Origin: Blastomonas aquatica
GTDB lineage: Bacteria; Pseudomonadota; Alphaproteobacteria; Sphingomonadales; Sphingomonadaceae
NCBI RefSeq assembly: GCF_014639875.1
Contig: NZ_BMGD01000002.1
Coordinates: 767,988-831,987 of the forward strand
DNA: 64,000 nucleotides
Direction of reading: 5' to 3'
Positions 9,362-17,742 of the stretch are shown in pieces (the first letter of the stretch is position 1; each line of letters begins with the position of its first letter). The notes under the pieces are model-generated. The model made no database searches, had not been told where the DNA came from, and saw only the letters and a program-made list of their open reading frames with translations. Made by a program: the position numbers and the translations under genes.

Positions 9362-10137
9362 GTATCCAGCTATCCGATTTCGAAAAAGGCGCGTCCCTCG
9401 ATGGCGATTATGCCGATACGCTGAAATCTTTGCAGGTGCGGCTCTCGCACGCACATGCACGGCACATCGTCCATGGTCGCCGCGCGATCATCGTCCTGGA
9501 AGGCTGGGATGCTGCGGGTAAGGGCGGGGTCATCAAGCGCATGACCGCCGAATGGGACCCGCGCTACTTCCATGTTTGGCCGATTAGCGCGCCCACGCCC
9601 TACGAGAAGGACCGGCATTTCCTGTGGCGGTTCTGGCAGAAACTGCCTGGCAGCCGTGAAGTATGCGTGTTCGACAGGTCTTGGTATGGCCGGGTACTGG
9701 TCGAGCGGGTCGAGGGCTTCGCCAGCGAGCGCGAATGGAAGCGCGGTTATGACGAGATCAACGAGTTCGAGGCGCAGCAGGTCGATGGCGGGACAACGAT
9801 CATAAAGCTGTTCCTCCATGTCACCCAGGCGACGCAGGACAAACGGCTGGCCGACCGGCTTTCGGTGCCTGAAAAACGCTGGAAGGTAACGGCAGAGGAT
9901 TTTCGCAATCGGGGCAAGCGGGATGATTATCTCGCCGCGATCCATGCGATGTTCAAGCAGACCGATACACGCTGGGCGCCCTGGGCGGTGTTTGACGCCA
10001 ACAACAAGAAAGCCGCACGCATCGCGGCTCTGACGTATCTGGCCGATCGGCTCGATGCTACCGTGCCCAAGGACCTGCCGGACGCCGACCCAGCGTTGGT
10101 GGCGATGGCGCGGGATGCATTTGGCTACAAAGGCTGA
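9358..10137 (+). CDS. ppk2: Polyphosphate kinase 2 family nucleotide phosphotransferase
   Basis: This 259-residue single-domain PPK2 has Walker A GWDAAGKGG (49-57), Walker B-like FDRSWYGR, and the lid motif RNRGKRDDY. PPK2 enzymes use polyphosphate to phosphorylate nucleoside mono- or diphosphates, or run the reverse reaction. Class and substrate cannot be told from motifs alone. It is cytosolic and coupled by a four-base overlap to the upstream secreted TPR-like gene, an odd pairing of compartments. Confidence 0.9.
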   Translation: MSIQLSDFEKGASLDGDYADTLKSLQVRLSHAHARHIVHGRRAIIVLEGWDAAGKGGVIKRMTAEWDPRYFHVWPISAPTPYEKDRHFLWRFWQKLPGSREVCVFDRSWYGRVLVERVEGFASEREWKRGYDEINEFEAQQVDGGTTIIKLFLHVTQATQDKRLADRLSVPEKRWKVTAEDFRNRGKRDDYLAAIHAMFKQTDTRWAPWAVFDANNKKAARIAALTYLADRLDATVPKDLPDADPALVAMARDAFGYKG

Positions 10138-10177
10138 AACGCGCCAGTCTACGCACTGCCGGATCGTCGGTGCAAGC

Positions 10178-10633
10178 TCACTTGGGGCGCTTGACCTTGC
10201 GGAAGGGCACGAACTTGTTCAGCGCGCAGCTACCGAGAGGCGCGCGCGCAAGCATGTCCTGCACCAATATGATGTCTCCGGCGCAAAGCCGGGGGACCGG
10301 TGAGCTTGAGATCATGGCGTTGTCGCGCGCGCGCGGGCAGCCGAGATAGGGCGAATTGACGTAAACCACCGATCCAGCGTCATACAGCAGCACATTGTCG
10401 GACGCAGCGCTGGAGCGACGCAACCGGGTTTGCGGAATGCAGGATACAGGGGCACCTGCCACCCTGTCTTTCAGGTACAAGTTGGCGATCGTCGCCCCGC
10501 GTTGGTCGAGCGCTGCGATCGCCGCCAGCGTTTTTTCGCTGACATCGGCGGCGTCGTCACGCTCTTCGGCAAACAGCGGAGCGGTGCAGGCTATCGCCGC
10601 ACATGCGAGCAGGGCAGGAAATTTTAGCATCAT
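10178..10633 (-). CDS. Secreted protein of unknown function
   Basis: The product has about 151 residues, starting at tandem ATGs (10633/10630). A cleavable signal peptide is clear (FPALLACAAIACTAPLFAEE). The mature part holds four cysteines (SCIPQ, LGCPRA, RLCAGD, GSCALN), which could form two disulfides in the periplasm, and ends in a basic tail. I do not recognise the family. It is convergent with ppk2 and lies upstream of gloA on the same strand, with 67 bases between. Confidence 0.65.
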   Translation of the reverse strand: MMLKFPALLACAAIACTAPLFAEERDDAADVSEKTLAAIAALDQRGATIANLYLKDRVAGAPVSCIPQTRLRRSSAASDNVLLYDAGSVVYVNSPYLGCPRARDNAMISSSPVPRLCAGDIILVQDMLARAPLGSCALNKFVPFRKVKRPK

Positions 10634-10700
10634 GCATCCTTTCGTCCACCCCCGGTTCAAGATGCAAGACTACACCCGATCCGTTTCATCCGCCAGCGGC

Positions 10701-11120
10701 TTACCAGACGCCGGTATTGGGCATCGAGGCCCAGGGTTCGGCCGGCGGCAGATGACCATCCTGCAACAACTCGACCGATATACCGTCGGGGCTGCGGACG
10801 AACGCCATGTGGCCATCGCGGGGAGGGCGATTGATCGTCACGCCGGCATCCATCAGCCGCTGGCAGGTCTCGTAGATATTCTCGACCCGGTATGCGAGGT
10901 GTCCGAAGTTGCGCCCGCCGGTGTACACCTCAGGATCCCAGTTGTGGGTGAGTTCAACCTCGGCGATCCCTTCCTGCCCCGGGGCGGCGAGGAAGATCAG
11001 CGTGAACCGGCCCTGCTCGCTGTCGAAACGCTTGGTTTCCTTCAGTCCGATCAGCTCGAAAAATTCGATGGTGGCATCCGGATCAGTGACGCGGATCATC
11101 GTATGGAGAAATTTGGTCAT
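10701..11120 (-). CDS. gloA: Lactoylglutathione lyase (glyoxalase I)
   Basis: This 139-residue metalloenzyme converts the methylglyoxal-glutathione hemithioacetal to S-lactoylglutathione. The four metal ligands sit where they do in the E. coli Ni-type enzyme: H6, E56 (VELTHN), H74 (NFGHLAY) and E117 (SVELLQ). Length and ligand spacing match the short bacterial Ni/Co class rather than the longer Zn class. It is probably cytosolic and transcribed alone. Confidence 0.93.
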   Translation of the reverse strand: MTKFLHTMIRVTDPDATIEFFELIGLKETKRFDSEQGRFTLIFLAAPGQEGIAEVELTHNWDPEVYTGGRNFGHLAYRVENIYETCQRLMDAGVTINRPPRDGHMAFVRSPDGISVELLQDGHLPPAEPWASMPNTGVW

Positions 11121-11244
11121 TATGCTCTGCTCGGTTTGTCGCAGTTAAGACACGGTTCATCGCAGCAAGACTAATCGATCTGGTGTGCCGTCAGGGTGTC
11201 ATCACCCGGTGACTATAGGCGGTGCGCAGGGCATTGGAAGGGAT

Positions 11245-12000
11245 ATGATCATGGTTGAGGGCGGGGAATACAGTGGCACGGACAAACGCGGCTGGCTGGC
11301 AGGCAACGTGCTGCTGGCAGGTGCCGGCATCCTTGCTCTGGGAATGGTCGCCGGCGGATATCTGCTGGGTGACGGGCTGTTGCGTGCCAAGCAGGCCGAT
11401 CGATCGGTGACCGTGCGCGGGCTGGCCGAGAAGAACGTGACCGCAGACCTTGCCACCTGGACCATCGCTTATTCGGCGCAGGCCGAAGATCTTGCCAGCG
11501 CGCAAACCGATATCGACGCCGATACCAAGGCGTTGCGCGGGTTCTTCACCGAACTGGGCTTCGACGGCGATGCCCTGCAGCCCACAGGTGCCAATGTCTC
11601 GCAGTTCAACAACAATTACGGCTCCACCACCTACACCATCCGCCAGCGGATGTCGCTGCGCACCAACGATATCGCCAAGGCGCAGGCCGCGGTGAAGCGC
11701 CAGTTCGACCTGATCAAGCGTGGTGTCGTGCTCGAGGAAGGCTCGGGCATGGCTTACAGTTTCACCAAGCTCAACGACATCAAACCCACGATGGTGGCAG
11801 AAGCAACCAAGGACGCGCGCGCATCGGCCGAACAGTTCGCGCAGGATAGCGGCACCGGTGTCGGCGGGATCAAGAGCGCAACCCAGGGCTATTTCTCGGT
11901 TGAATCGCGCGATGGCGACAGCGGCGGAAGCTGGGGAGTGAGCGATACACCCTATAAAAAGGTCCGCGTCGTCACGACCGTGGATTTCTATCTGGATTGA
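11245..12000 (+). CDS. SIMPL-domain (DUF541) membrane-anchored protein
   Basis: The product has about 251 residues with an N-terminal transmembrane anchor (VLLAGAGILALGMVAGGYLL). A SIMPL/DUF541 domain follows (VTVRGLAEKNVTADLATW), typical of periplasmic proteins with oxidative-stress links. The start at 11245 has GGAAGGG at 11236-11242; the next ATG, at 11251, is also possible. Biochemical function is unknown for most members. Confidence 0.82.
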   Translation: MIMVEGGEYSGTDKRGWLAGNVLLAGAGILALGMVAGGYLLGDGLLRAKQADRSVTVRGLAEKNVTADLATWTIAYSAQAEDLASAQTDIDADTKALRGFFTELGFDGDALQPTGANVSQFNNNYGSTTYTIRQRMSLRTNDIAKAQAAVKRQFDLIKRGVVLEEGSGMAYSFTKLNDIKPTMVAEATKDARASAEQFAQDSGTGVGGIKSATQGYFSVESRDGDSGGSWGVSDTPYKKVRVVTTVDFYLD

Positions 12001-12040
12001 CGCGCGCGGCACTGCCGCCGGTTGCGGGAGAGGTCGTCAG

Positions 12041-12862
12041 CTACTCTGGCTGGCCCTCCGCCTCGTCCAGCTGGCTGAGATTGGCGCGCGCGGTCCTTGC
12101 GATCGGGCCATCGGGGCGGACATCGATGGCCTGGTTCCAGTTTCTGCGGGCGATGTCATACCGACCTGCGGTCGCCGCGATGTTGCCCGCTTCGAGCGCA
12201 ACCTCCGGATCGCGTGGGGCCAGCCGGGCAGCGATGTCGATGTCGGCCTGCGCCCGGTCGAGCTTGCCCTGGCGGCGCGCCAGCGTGGCCGACAGCAGCC
12301 AGGCCAGCGGGTCTTCGGGCACCAGCCGATGTGCTTCGGCGAAAGCCGCTTCGGCCTCTGTCGGCCTGCCTGCGATCACCAACGCGCGGGCCCGATCCAG
12401 ATGAAGCTCTCCCAGCAGCAGCTTGGCGGAAATCCCGCCTGCCATTGCGGCATCGAAATAGGTCAGCGCAAGGTTTGCATCGCCCGAAGCGAGCGCAGCA
12501 TTGCCGGCCTGGGTCCACAGGTTTGCTGCGCGGCTGTCATGCGCAAGCTCCGCATCGCGCGCTGCCGACACGAACGCATCCGCCGCCGCGCTCCAGCGAC
12601 TGTCCTTGGCGTAGGCAAAGCCCAGGCAGTGCTGCGCAAAATAGCCTCCCCCGGCTATCAGCCATTCGTTCGCGGCGACGATACCGCTGGCTGGGTCGTC
12701 AGTGGCCATATCCATGCAGGCATCGAAACGCGCTTCATCGTTGGGCGGAGCAGTGAAGGCGGGCGCAGCCGGCCCGATCGATGTCGCAGCGGCAGGCGCA
12801 TCGACAGGTGCGGTCTGCAGCGCAGCAAGCATGATCAGTGCAGGGTAGAGGGGCAGGGGCAT
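12041..12862 (-). CDS. Secreted tetratricopeptide-repeat protein
   Basis: The product has 273 residues. An N-terminal signal segment (ALIMLAALQTAPVDA) is followed by about four degenerate TPR helical pairs between residues 85 and 265, e.g. DANLALTYFDAAMAGG, RPTEAEAAFAEAHRLVPEDP and KLDRAQADIDIAARLAPRDP. TPRs mediate protein-protein contacts, and no catalytic domain is visible. It lies upstream of the ATP-grasp gene's 3' end on the same strand with a 48-base gap, so it may be co-transcribed after it. Confidence 0.8.
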   Translation of the reverse strand: MPLPLYPALIMLAALQTAPVDAPAAATSIGPAAPAFTAPPNDEARFDACMDMATDDPASGIVAANEWLIAGGGYFAQHCLGFAYAKDSRWSAAADAFVSAARDAELAHDSRAANLWTQAGNAALASGDANLALTYFDAAMAGGISAKLLLGELHLDRARALVIAGRPTEAEAAFAEAHRLVPEDPLAWLLSATLARRQGKLDRAQADIDIAARLAPRDPEVALEAGNIAATAGRYDIARRNWNQAIDVRPDGPIARTARANLSQLDEAEGQPE

Positions 12863-12910
12863 GGTCGCAGGTCCTGTGTTGGTTCGGCACGGCGCATGGC
12901 GGGATCGACC

Positions 12911-13780
12911 TTAACCGCTGCTGGCTGATGCCCCGGCGCAGGCATTGGCGATCGCGGCGGCAAATGCCTTGCCGCCGTCCGCTGTGCGATCAAGCGACAG
13001 CCACGGTTCGATCAACTCGATCTCCATCAACGCATAACCACCCTTGCCATCGCCGACCATGTCAACGCGGGCATACAGGACATCGGAACCGATAGCTGCA
13101 AGCGTCGCGGTCGCCAGGGTTGTCGCCGCAACAGGCGGATCGATCGCAGACGACCGTCCGCCGAACTGCCCCTGCACGCGAAAGTCCCCGTCTGCCGGAC
13201 GTTTTACGATTGCGTGGGCGAGCGTGCCCGCCAGATAGAACAGCGAAAGTTCGCCCTCTTTGGCAATGCACGGCATCATTGGCTGGACCAGCATCGCACG
13301 GCCCCGGGCTTCATCGGGGCAGCCAATCCCATCGCGCAGCAGCCAGGTGTGGTCAGAACCTGCCGAAACCGGCGGCTTGATAACGAGATCACGCGTGGAG
13401 AAGACCGATCGCGCGTCGGTCAGCGCCCGATCATCGAGCGCATCAAGGAACCGGGTTGGGACAATCGCGATCCCTGCGCTCTCGAGTTCGAGCAGATACC
13501 GTTTGTCCGTGTTCCAGCGCAACACCGAGAGCGGATTGAGGAACCGGATGCCCTGCCAGCGATGAAGCTGTGCATGCCAGCGGAGCAGATCGCGGTGATA
13601 GCCCCAGGCCATCAGGGGCAACACCAGGTCGGCGATCAGCGGCCGGGTGTCTGTCCAGGCGCGCCATTCGACGTCGATGCCGTGGCGCGCCATCAGCGGC
13701 TCGATCTGTGCCTGCTGGTCACGCCAGTCGTCGTACCGGGTCTGGTCGGCGTCATCGGGGATCAGGATGCAGATGGTCAT
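12911..13780 (-). CDS. ATP-grasp superfamily ligase-like protein (RimK-like fold)
   Basis: The product has 289 residues from the ATG at 13780 (MTICILIPDDADQTR). The frame extends 22 codons further upstream, but that part is low complexity. ATP-grasp features are SVLRWNTDKRYLLELE, DLVIKPPVSAGSDHTW (lysine and loop), and the metal/ATP motif YARVDMV...LMEIELIEP near residues 245-270. Such enzymes join a carboxylate to an amine or thiol using ATP. The substrate is unknown. It diverges from a DUF350 membrane gene 78 bases away. Confidence 0.78.
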   Translation of the reverse strand: MTICILIPDDADQTRYDDWRDQQAQIEPLMARHGIDVEWRAWTDTRPLIADLVLPLMAWGYHRDLLRWHAQLHRWQGIRFLNPLSVLRWNTDKRYLLELESAGIAIVPTRFLDALDDRALTDARSVFSTRDLVIKPPVSAGSDHTWLLRDGIGCPDEARGRAMLVQPMMPCIAKEGELSLFYLAGTLAHAIVKRPADGDFRVQGQFGGRSSAIDPPVAATTLATATLAAIGSDVLYARVDMVGDGKGGYALMEIELIEPWLSLDRTADGGKAFAAAIANACAGASASSG

Positions 13781-13857
13781 GCGAGGCTCGCTGGGTTCGG
13801 TTGGGATGGTGTGATCAGGCTTGATCGCCCGGCGGTTTCGGGTCAACAGTTCGCGCC

Positions 13858-14280
13858 ATGACCGATCCTGCCCCCGTAATCCAGAGCCTGTTTGCCGGGC
13901 TTCCCATCTTCATGCTGCATCTGGGGTCCGCAACCCTGGCCTGGGCTGCCGGGTTGGCGCTGTATATGTGGATCACCCCGCACCGCGAATTTGCGCTAAT
14001 CCGCGATGGCAATATAGCCGCTGCGGTATCGCTTGGAGGCGCGGCGATCGGGTTGGCGTTGCCGCTGGCGTTCTGCTTGGCGGCATCGGTGAACGTCTGG
14101 GATGTCCTGATCTGGGGAAGCGTTACGCTGATTCTGCAACTCATCGCGTTCCGCGCGGTCGACCTGCTGATCGGCAATTTGTCGAAGCGGATCGAGGAGA
14201 ACGAGATCGCAGCCGCAACCTTCCTCGCGATGACCAAGATCGCGCTCGCCTCGCTCAACGCAGCCGCCGTTGCCGGATAA
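13858..14280 (+). CDS. DUF350 (YjfL-family) inner-membrane protein
   Basis: This 140-residue protein has four predicted transmembrane helices. The DUF350 pattern LALYMWITPHREFALIRDG, AAAVSLGGAAIGLALPL and the paired helix after ILQLIAFRAVDLLI are visible. Function is unknown. In enterobacteria a DUF350 gene (yjfL) lies next to yjfC, an ATP-grasp glutathionylspermidine-synthase-like gene, so the ATP-grasp neighbour here may be meaningful. It is followed directly by a strong terminator. Confidence 0.82.
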   Translation: MTDPAPVIQSLFAGLPIFMLHLGSATLAWAAGLALYMWITPHREFALIRDGNIAAAVSLGGAAIGLALPLAFCLAASVNVWDVLIWGSVTLILQLIAFRAVDLLIGNLSKRIEENEIAAATFLAMTKIALASLNAAAVAG

Positions 14281-14282
14281 AA

Positions 14283-14314
14283 AAAGGCGGAGCGCCCGGA
14301 AGCGCTCCGCCTTT
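14283..14314. terminator. Bidirectional intrinsic terminator
   Basis: A perfect 13-bp stem (AAAGGCGGAGCGC against GCGCTCCGCCTTT) closes a six-base loop. A-rich and T-rich ends lie on both sides. It separates the convergent DUF350 gene and the outer-membrane protein gene. Confidence 0.85.
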
Positions 14315-14358
14315 ATTCCCGTTCTTCGAGATTTAACGCCCGAAGAATGTTCCGCCGA

Positions 14359-15204
14359 TCAGAAGCGGAATGCAGTGGTCACCCGGATCGAGTGGAACTC
14401 GAAATTGGGGTCGCTACGACGCATGTCGGTCTGGTTCGAAACCAGCAGGAACGGGTTGGTCGCAGGCGCGGTGCCCGGGCCGACGTTCACAACATAGTTG
14501 TCGTTGGTGTAGGTGTTGTAGAGATACTCAAGACCAATGCTCATGTTCTGAGCGATCTTGGCTTCTACGCCGCCGCCAGCCTGCCAGCCCCATGCCCAGT
14601 TCTTGCCGTTGCGCGGCGTGAACGAGTTTGCGGTATTGGACGTCTGGAAGTTGTTTTCCATACGACCATAGCTAGCACCACCGGTTGCATAAAACAGGAT
14701 GCCGCCCCCGGGCGTATAGCCTGCGCGGGCACGTGCCGACACTGCGTAATCAAGTTCACGCGTGAACGTGTAGTTGGCAGGGGTCGTGCTGAATGCGGTT
14801 GCGAAGTCCTTCGCCTCCGAACGGCTTCCTTCGACCAGGGCGCCTACGACGAAGTTGCCCATGCGCTTGTCTGCACCGATACGGATACCGTATTCGATAC
14901 CGTTCTGGTCCTGACGGCAACCGCCGCCAGCGTTGTTGGCCAGCGCTGCGCCCCGGCAGAAACCAGGTGCAAACGCGTTCGCGCCTCCGGTGGTGAACAC
15001 GCCGTCGCCGAATTCGCCGTCAACGTTGGTGTCGAACACAACGCCTTCGCCGCGATCATTCGACTGAGCCGAATAGCCGAAATGGCCTCCGACATAGACG
15101 CCGTCGAAATCGGTGTCTTCCTTGACGGTTTGTGCGAAGGCTGGGGTCGCCAGCATTGCGATAGCGATCGCTGATACAGCGGAAATCTTGATGGGGTTGG
15201 TCAT
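14359..15204 (-). CDS. Outer-membrane beta-barrel protein (Omp25/OmpA-like)
   Basis: The product has 281 residues. The signal peptide ends at ATPAFAQ. The barrel has alternating amphipathic strands, starting YVGGHFGYSAQSND and ending with a C-terminal aromatic, VTTAFRF, the usual outer-membrane sorting signal. Glycine-rich turns (GWQAGGGVEAKI) and the YNTYTND segment fit the porin-like Omp25/31 class of Alphaproteobacteria. One cysteine pair (FCRGAALANNAGGGC) may form a loop disulfide. It is presumably abundant and transcribed alone. Confidence 0.85.
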   Translation of the reverse strand: MTNPIKISAVSAIAIAMLATPAFAQTVKEDTDFDGVYVGGHFGYSAQSNDRGEGVVFDTNVDGEFGDGVFTTGGANAFAPGFCRGAALANNAGGGCRQDQNGIEYGIRIGADKRMGNFVVGALVEGSRSEAKDFATAFSTTPANYTFTRELDYAVSARARAGYTPGGGILFYATGGASYGRMENNFQTSNTANSFTPRNGKNWAWGWQAGGGVEAKIAQNMSIGLEYLYNTYTNDNYVVNVGPGTAPATNPFLLVSNQTDMRRSDPNFEFHSIRVTTAFRF

Positions 15205-15280
15205 GGTTTTAGCGTCCTTGCTTTTTTAATTCAGACGCAGGCCAAACCTACGGACGACCCAACAGGTTCCAACCCGAATA

Positions 15281-15313
15281 ACATAATATACCGATTGTGA
15301 CCATTTTGTCACA
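15281..15313 (-). promoter_or_regulatory. Possible promoter with an operator palindrome upstream of the Omp gene
   Basis: Read on the minus strand, a TATATTATGT -10-like stretch (15281-15290) lies just downstream of a dyad, GTGAC-N6-GTCAC (15297-15312), which overlaps where the -35 would be. This is about 80 bases upstream of the gene start. The identity of the regulator is unknown. The rest of the 317-base gap (15205-15521) shows nothing else I can name. Confidence 0.35.
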
Positions 15314-15521
15314 TTTCTGGTCGATCTGGAAGCCAAGCTGAATGCCAGATTAATATAGCAGCCGCTCGATCTTCGTCTGGCTGGCTGCCAATTAAATGGG
15401 TAACGCCGTTCACGACTGGGCTCGTCGGCTTAAGAGCCGCATGGTTGAATCCCGGGTGTCTCCGCCTAGCTTTTGTCATTATGCGTAAGATGGCATTCCG
15501 TTCCATGACATTGGAGTTTCG

Positions 15522-16358
15522 ATGAGCAAGCAGCGCACAACCAACCGGCGCGGTTGTCTGCCCTGGATTCTTGGCATCGTTCTCTTGTGGGTCTGGTTCA
15601 GCGGCGACACCGAGCAGTGGCAGGATACGCCGTTGAGGGTCGAGCAGTTCGATCCGCGCAACCCGCGCCGCCCGATGCCTGAAATCGGCGAGAGTTTCGT
15701 TATCGCCGATCCAGGACCGCAACAGGATAGCCAGGGCACCGCCTTTGCCGTCGATCGCGATGGAACCTGGCTCACCGCGCAGCATGTGACCAATGGCTGC
15801 GACCGGCTGGGTTTGGTGTCGGGCGGCGGGATCGACGCGCTGGTCGATGTGGTCCAGAGTGTCGAGGCTGATGTGTCGGTCATCCGGCAGGGGCCGCAGG
15901 CGCAGTTCGCGCTCGTGTTGACTGAGAATTTGCCAGCGTCTGGGAACACCGGCTATCATATGGGCTTTCCTGGGGGCGAACCGTCGGTCGTCGTTTCGCG
16001 TTATATCGGCCAAACCTATGCGCAGCGCGGTGGGCCAGGCGGTGTGGCCGAACCCATTCTGGCCTGGGCCGAAGGCACGCGGTTTCCGACGGCAGATGGT
16101 CCGCTCGGCGGTATCAGCGGGGGGCCCACCTTCGATCAACAAGGCAGGGTCGTCGGTGTCAACGCAGCCTCGACACCACGGCGCGGGCGGGTGCTCACCA
16201 CCGACCCGATGGCAATCCTTCGGCTGGTGGATGCAAGCACCGTCATTGCCGAGCCGGGCGAAGTCACCAGTCTTGCGACGCCCGCCAGCGCAATCGCGCT
16301 TTTTCGCGTTCTTCTTGACCGCGGCATCATCCGGCAGGTCTATTGCGATGTCCGCTAG
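15522..16358 (+). CDS. Membrane-anchored trypsin-like serine protease
   Basis: The product has 278 residues. The N-terminal hydrophobic anchor (CLPWILGIVLLWVWF) places the catalytic part in the periplasm. The triad of the S1 fold is readable: H88 (TAQHVTNGC), D117 (VEADVSVIR) and S199 (GGISGGPTF). No PDZ domain follows, unlike DegP/HtrA, and the ending (IIRQVYCDVR) is short. The substrate is unknown. It appears to stand alone. Confidence 0.8.
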   Translation: MSKQRTTNRRGCLPWILGIVLLWVWFSGDTEQWQDTPLRVEQFDPRNPRRPMPEIGESFVIADPGPQQDSQGTAFAVDRDGTWLTAQHVTNGCDRLGLVSGGGIDALVDVVQSVEADVSVIRQGPQAQFALVLTENLPASGNTGYHMGFPGGEPSVVVSRYIGQTYAQRGGPGGVAEPILAWAEGTRFPTADGPLGGISGGPTFDQQGRVVGVNAASTPRRGRVLTTDPMAILRLVDASTVIAEPGEVTSLATPASAIALFRVLLDRGIIRQVYCDVR

Positions 16359-16403
16359 GGCTGGCTATGGGCGCGACATGCCCTGCCAGAATGGATTTAC
16401 GCG

Positions 16404-16736
16404 ATGACCGACACGCCCGAAACTTCAGAACAGATTGACGCGCAGGTTGCTGCTGCACCCATCGACTCAAGCGATGTGCCGCCCGATCGTCTGGCGATCA
16501 GCCCCCGCAGCCCGCATTTCGATGGCGATCTGCTTGCACGCGGCATCGGCATCCGGTTCAAAGGCGTCGAGAAGAACAATGTCGAGGAATACTCGATCTC
16601 CGAAGGCTGGATCCGTGTCCAGGCCGGCAAGACCATGGACCGCAAGGGCCAACCGTTGACGCTCAAGCTCAGCGGTCCTGTCGAGGCCTGGTACAAGGAT
16701 CTTGGAGATGACGCGCCTGTCGCCAAGGCAGGCTGA
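16404..16736 (+). CDS. DUF3297 family protein
   Basis: The product has 110 residues. After a low-complexity N-terminus, the conserved core reads PPDRLAISPRSPHFDGD, GIGIRFKGVEKNNVEEYSIS and GKTMDRKGQPLTLKLSGPVE. This is a small cytosolic family of unknown function, common in Proteobacteria. The name comes from recognition of the core; there is no functional evidence in the sequence. Confidence 0.85.
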   Translation: MTDTPETSEQIDAQVAAAPIDSSDVPPDRLAISPRSPHFDGDLLARGIGIRFKGVEKNNVEEYSISEGWIRVQAGKTMDRKGQPLTLKLSGPVEAWYKDLGDDAPVAKAG

Positions 16737-16754
16737 TCCGCTGATCGGCTGGGA

Positions 16755-17519
16755 TCAGCCGCCGATTTTACCGATCAGATCACCAATCGGATCGGGCTGC
16801 AAATGCGGCGGCGGAGGTGGGGGCGGGGTCAGACGGACGGTTTCGCGCCGCGCGTCTTGCTGCTTCTTCAAGTACTTTGCGTATTCGCGGCGCTGCTTCT
16901 CGACCTGCTTGAGCTGCTTGCGCGCATCCTTTTCCGCCCTGCGTTCGGCCTGGCGCTGCGCCTTGCGTTCGGCGCCCGAGAGCGCGCGCGGGCGCTGGTC
17001 ATTGGCTGCGATCTGAACCGGCGGGGTCTGCAACCGGCTGGGCGCGCGGCCTTGCGGATAGATGAACCCGTGCACCGGATACCGGGTGGTGCCGAGCCCG
17101 CCGATCGGCGTGTACCAGACCCGCACCTCGCTCCAGTCATTTGCGGCCGATACGTCCTCGGCCAGAACATCTCGCTCGATCTGCCCCTTGCGGCCGTTGA
17201 TCGGCGACCAGTTGGCGTGGTCGAGCAGCACGCGGCGCGAATCGATGATCCGGCTCACCGCTGCGACATGGCCCAGCTGCATCGCTCCGTGCGGCTTGAA
17301 GGCCATCACCGCACCGGGCACAGGGCGCCTGCCGCGTTCATAGCGCCCCGCCGCTTGCTGCCACCAGCTGTGCGCATCGCCATAGATCTGGATGCCGCTG
17401 ACCTGGCGGGCATAAGGCACGCATTGGAGCAGCGGCTCCTGTGCCTGCGCCGGTGGAGACGCAAGGGTCAGGACCAAGGCGCTGGCCAGAACGGGCAGGA
17501 ATCCGGGGCGTGACATCAT
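16755..17519 (-). CDS. Secreted CHAP-domain protein (putative peptidoglycan amidase)
   Basis: The product has about 254 residues from tandem ATGs (17519/17516). A signal peptide ends at PPAQAQ. The CHAP domain has its catalytic cysteine in LLQCVPYARQ and histidine in LGHVAAVSRI, with DHANW (residues ~125) after. The C-terminal third is a charged, lysine/arginine-rich segment of coiled-coil character (residues 175-225), followed by a poly-proline run. CHAP enzymes cleave peptidoglycan peptide bonds, and the basic tail may bind the wall. Confidence 0.82.
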   Translation of the reverse strand: MMSRPGFLPVLASALVLTLASPPAQAQEPLLQCVPYARQVSGIQIYGDAHSWWQQAAGRYERGRRPVPGAVMAFKPHGAMQLGHVAAVSRIIDSRRVLLDHANWSPINGRKGQIERDVLAEDVSAANDWSEVRVWYTPIGGLGTTRYPVHGFIYPQGRAPSRLQTPPVQIAANDQRPRALSGAERKAQRQAERRAEKDARKQLKQVEKQRREYAKYLKKQQDARRETVRLTPPPPPPPHLQPDPIGDLIGKIGG

Positions 17520-17742
17520 CGGGACAAGAATGCGGCCTAAAGGTTCACAAAAAGTTGACCATGTTCCGTTGACCATGTTCCGAGGTGATCAGACCGCCAT
17601 CCCGAACCATAGCGCAGATCCCGATCGAGCAAGCCGAGCTGGTGCAAACCACGTTGCGCCAGCCCGGCTGGAGCGCTGCTGGGCGCGAGCTGCACTTCGA
17701 CGATGACAAATCGCGGCCAAACGCCTATCTGCCGCAGCCATC

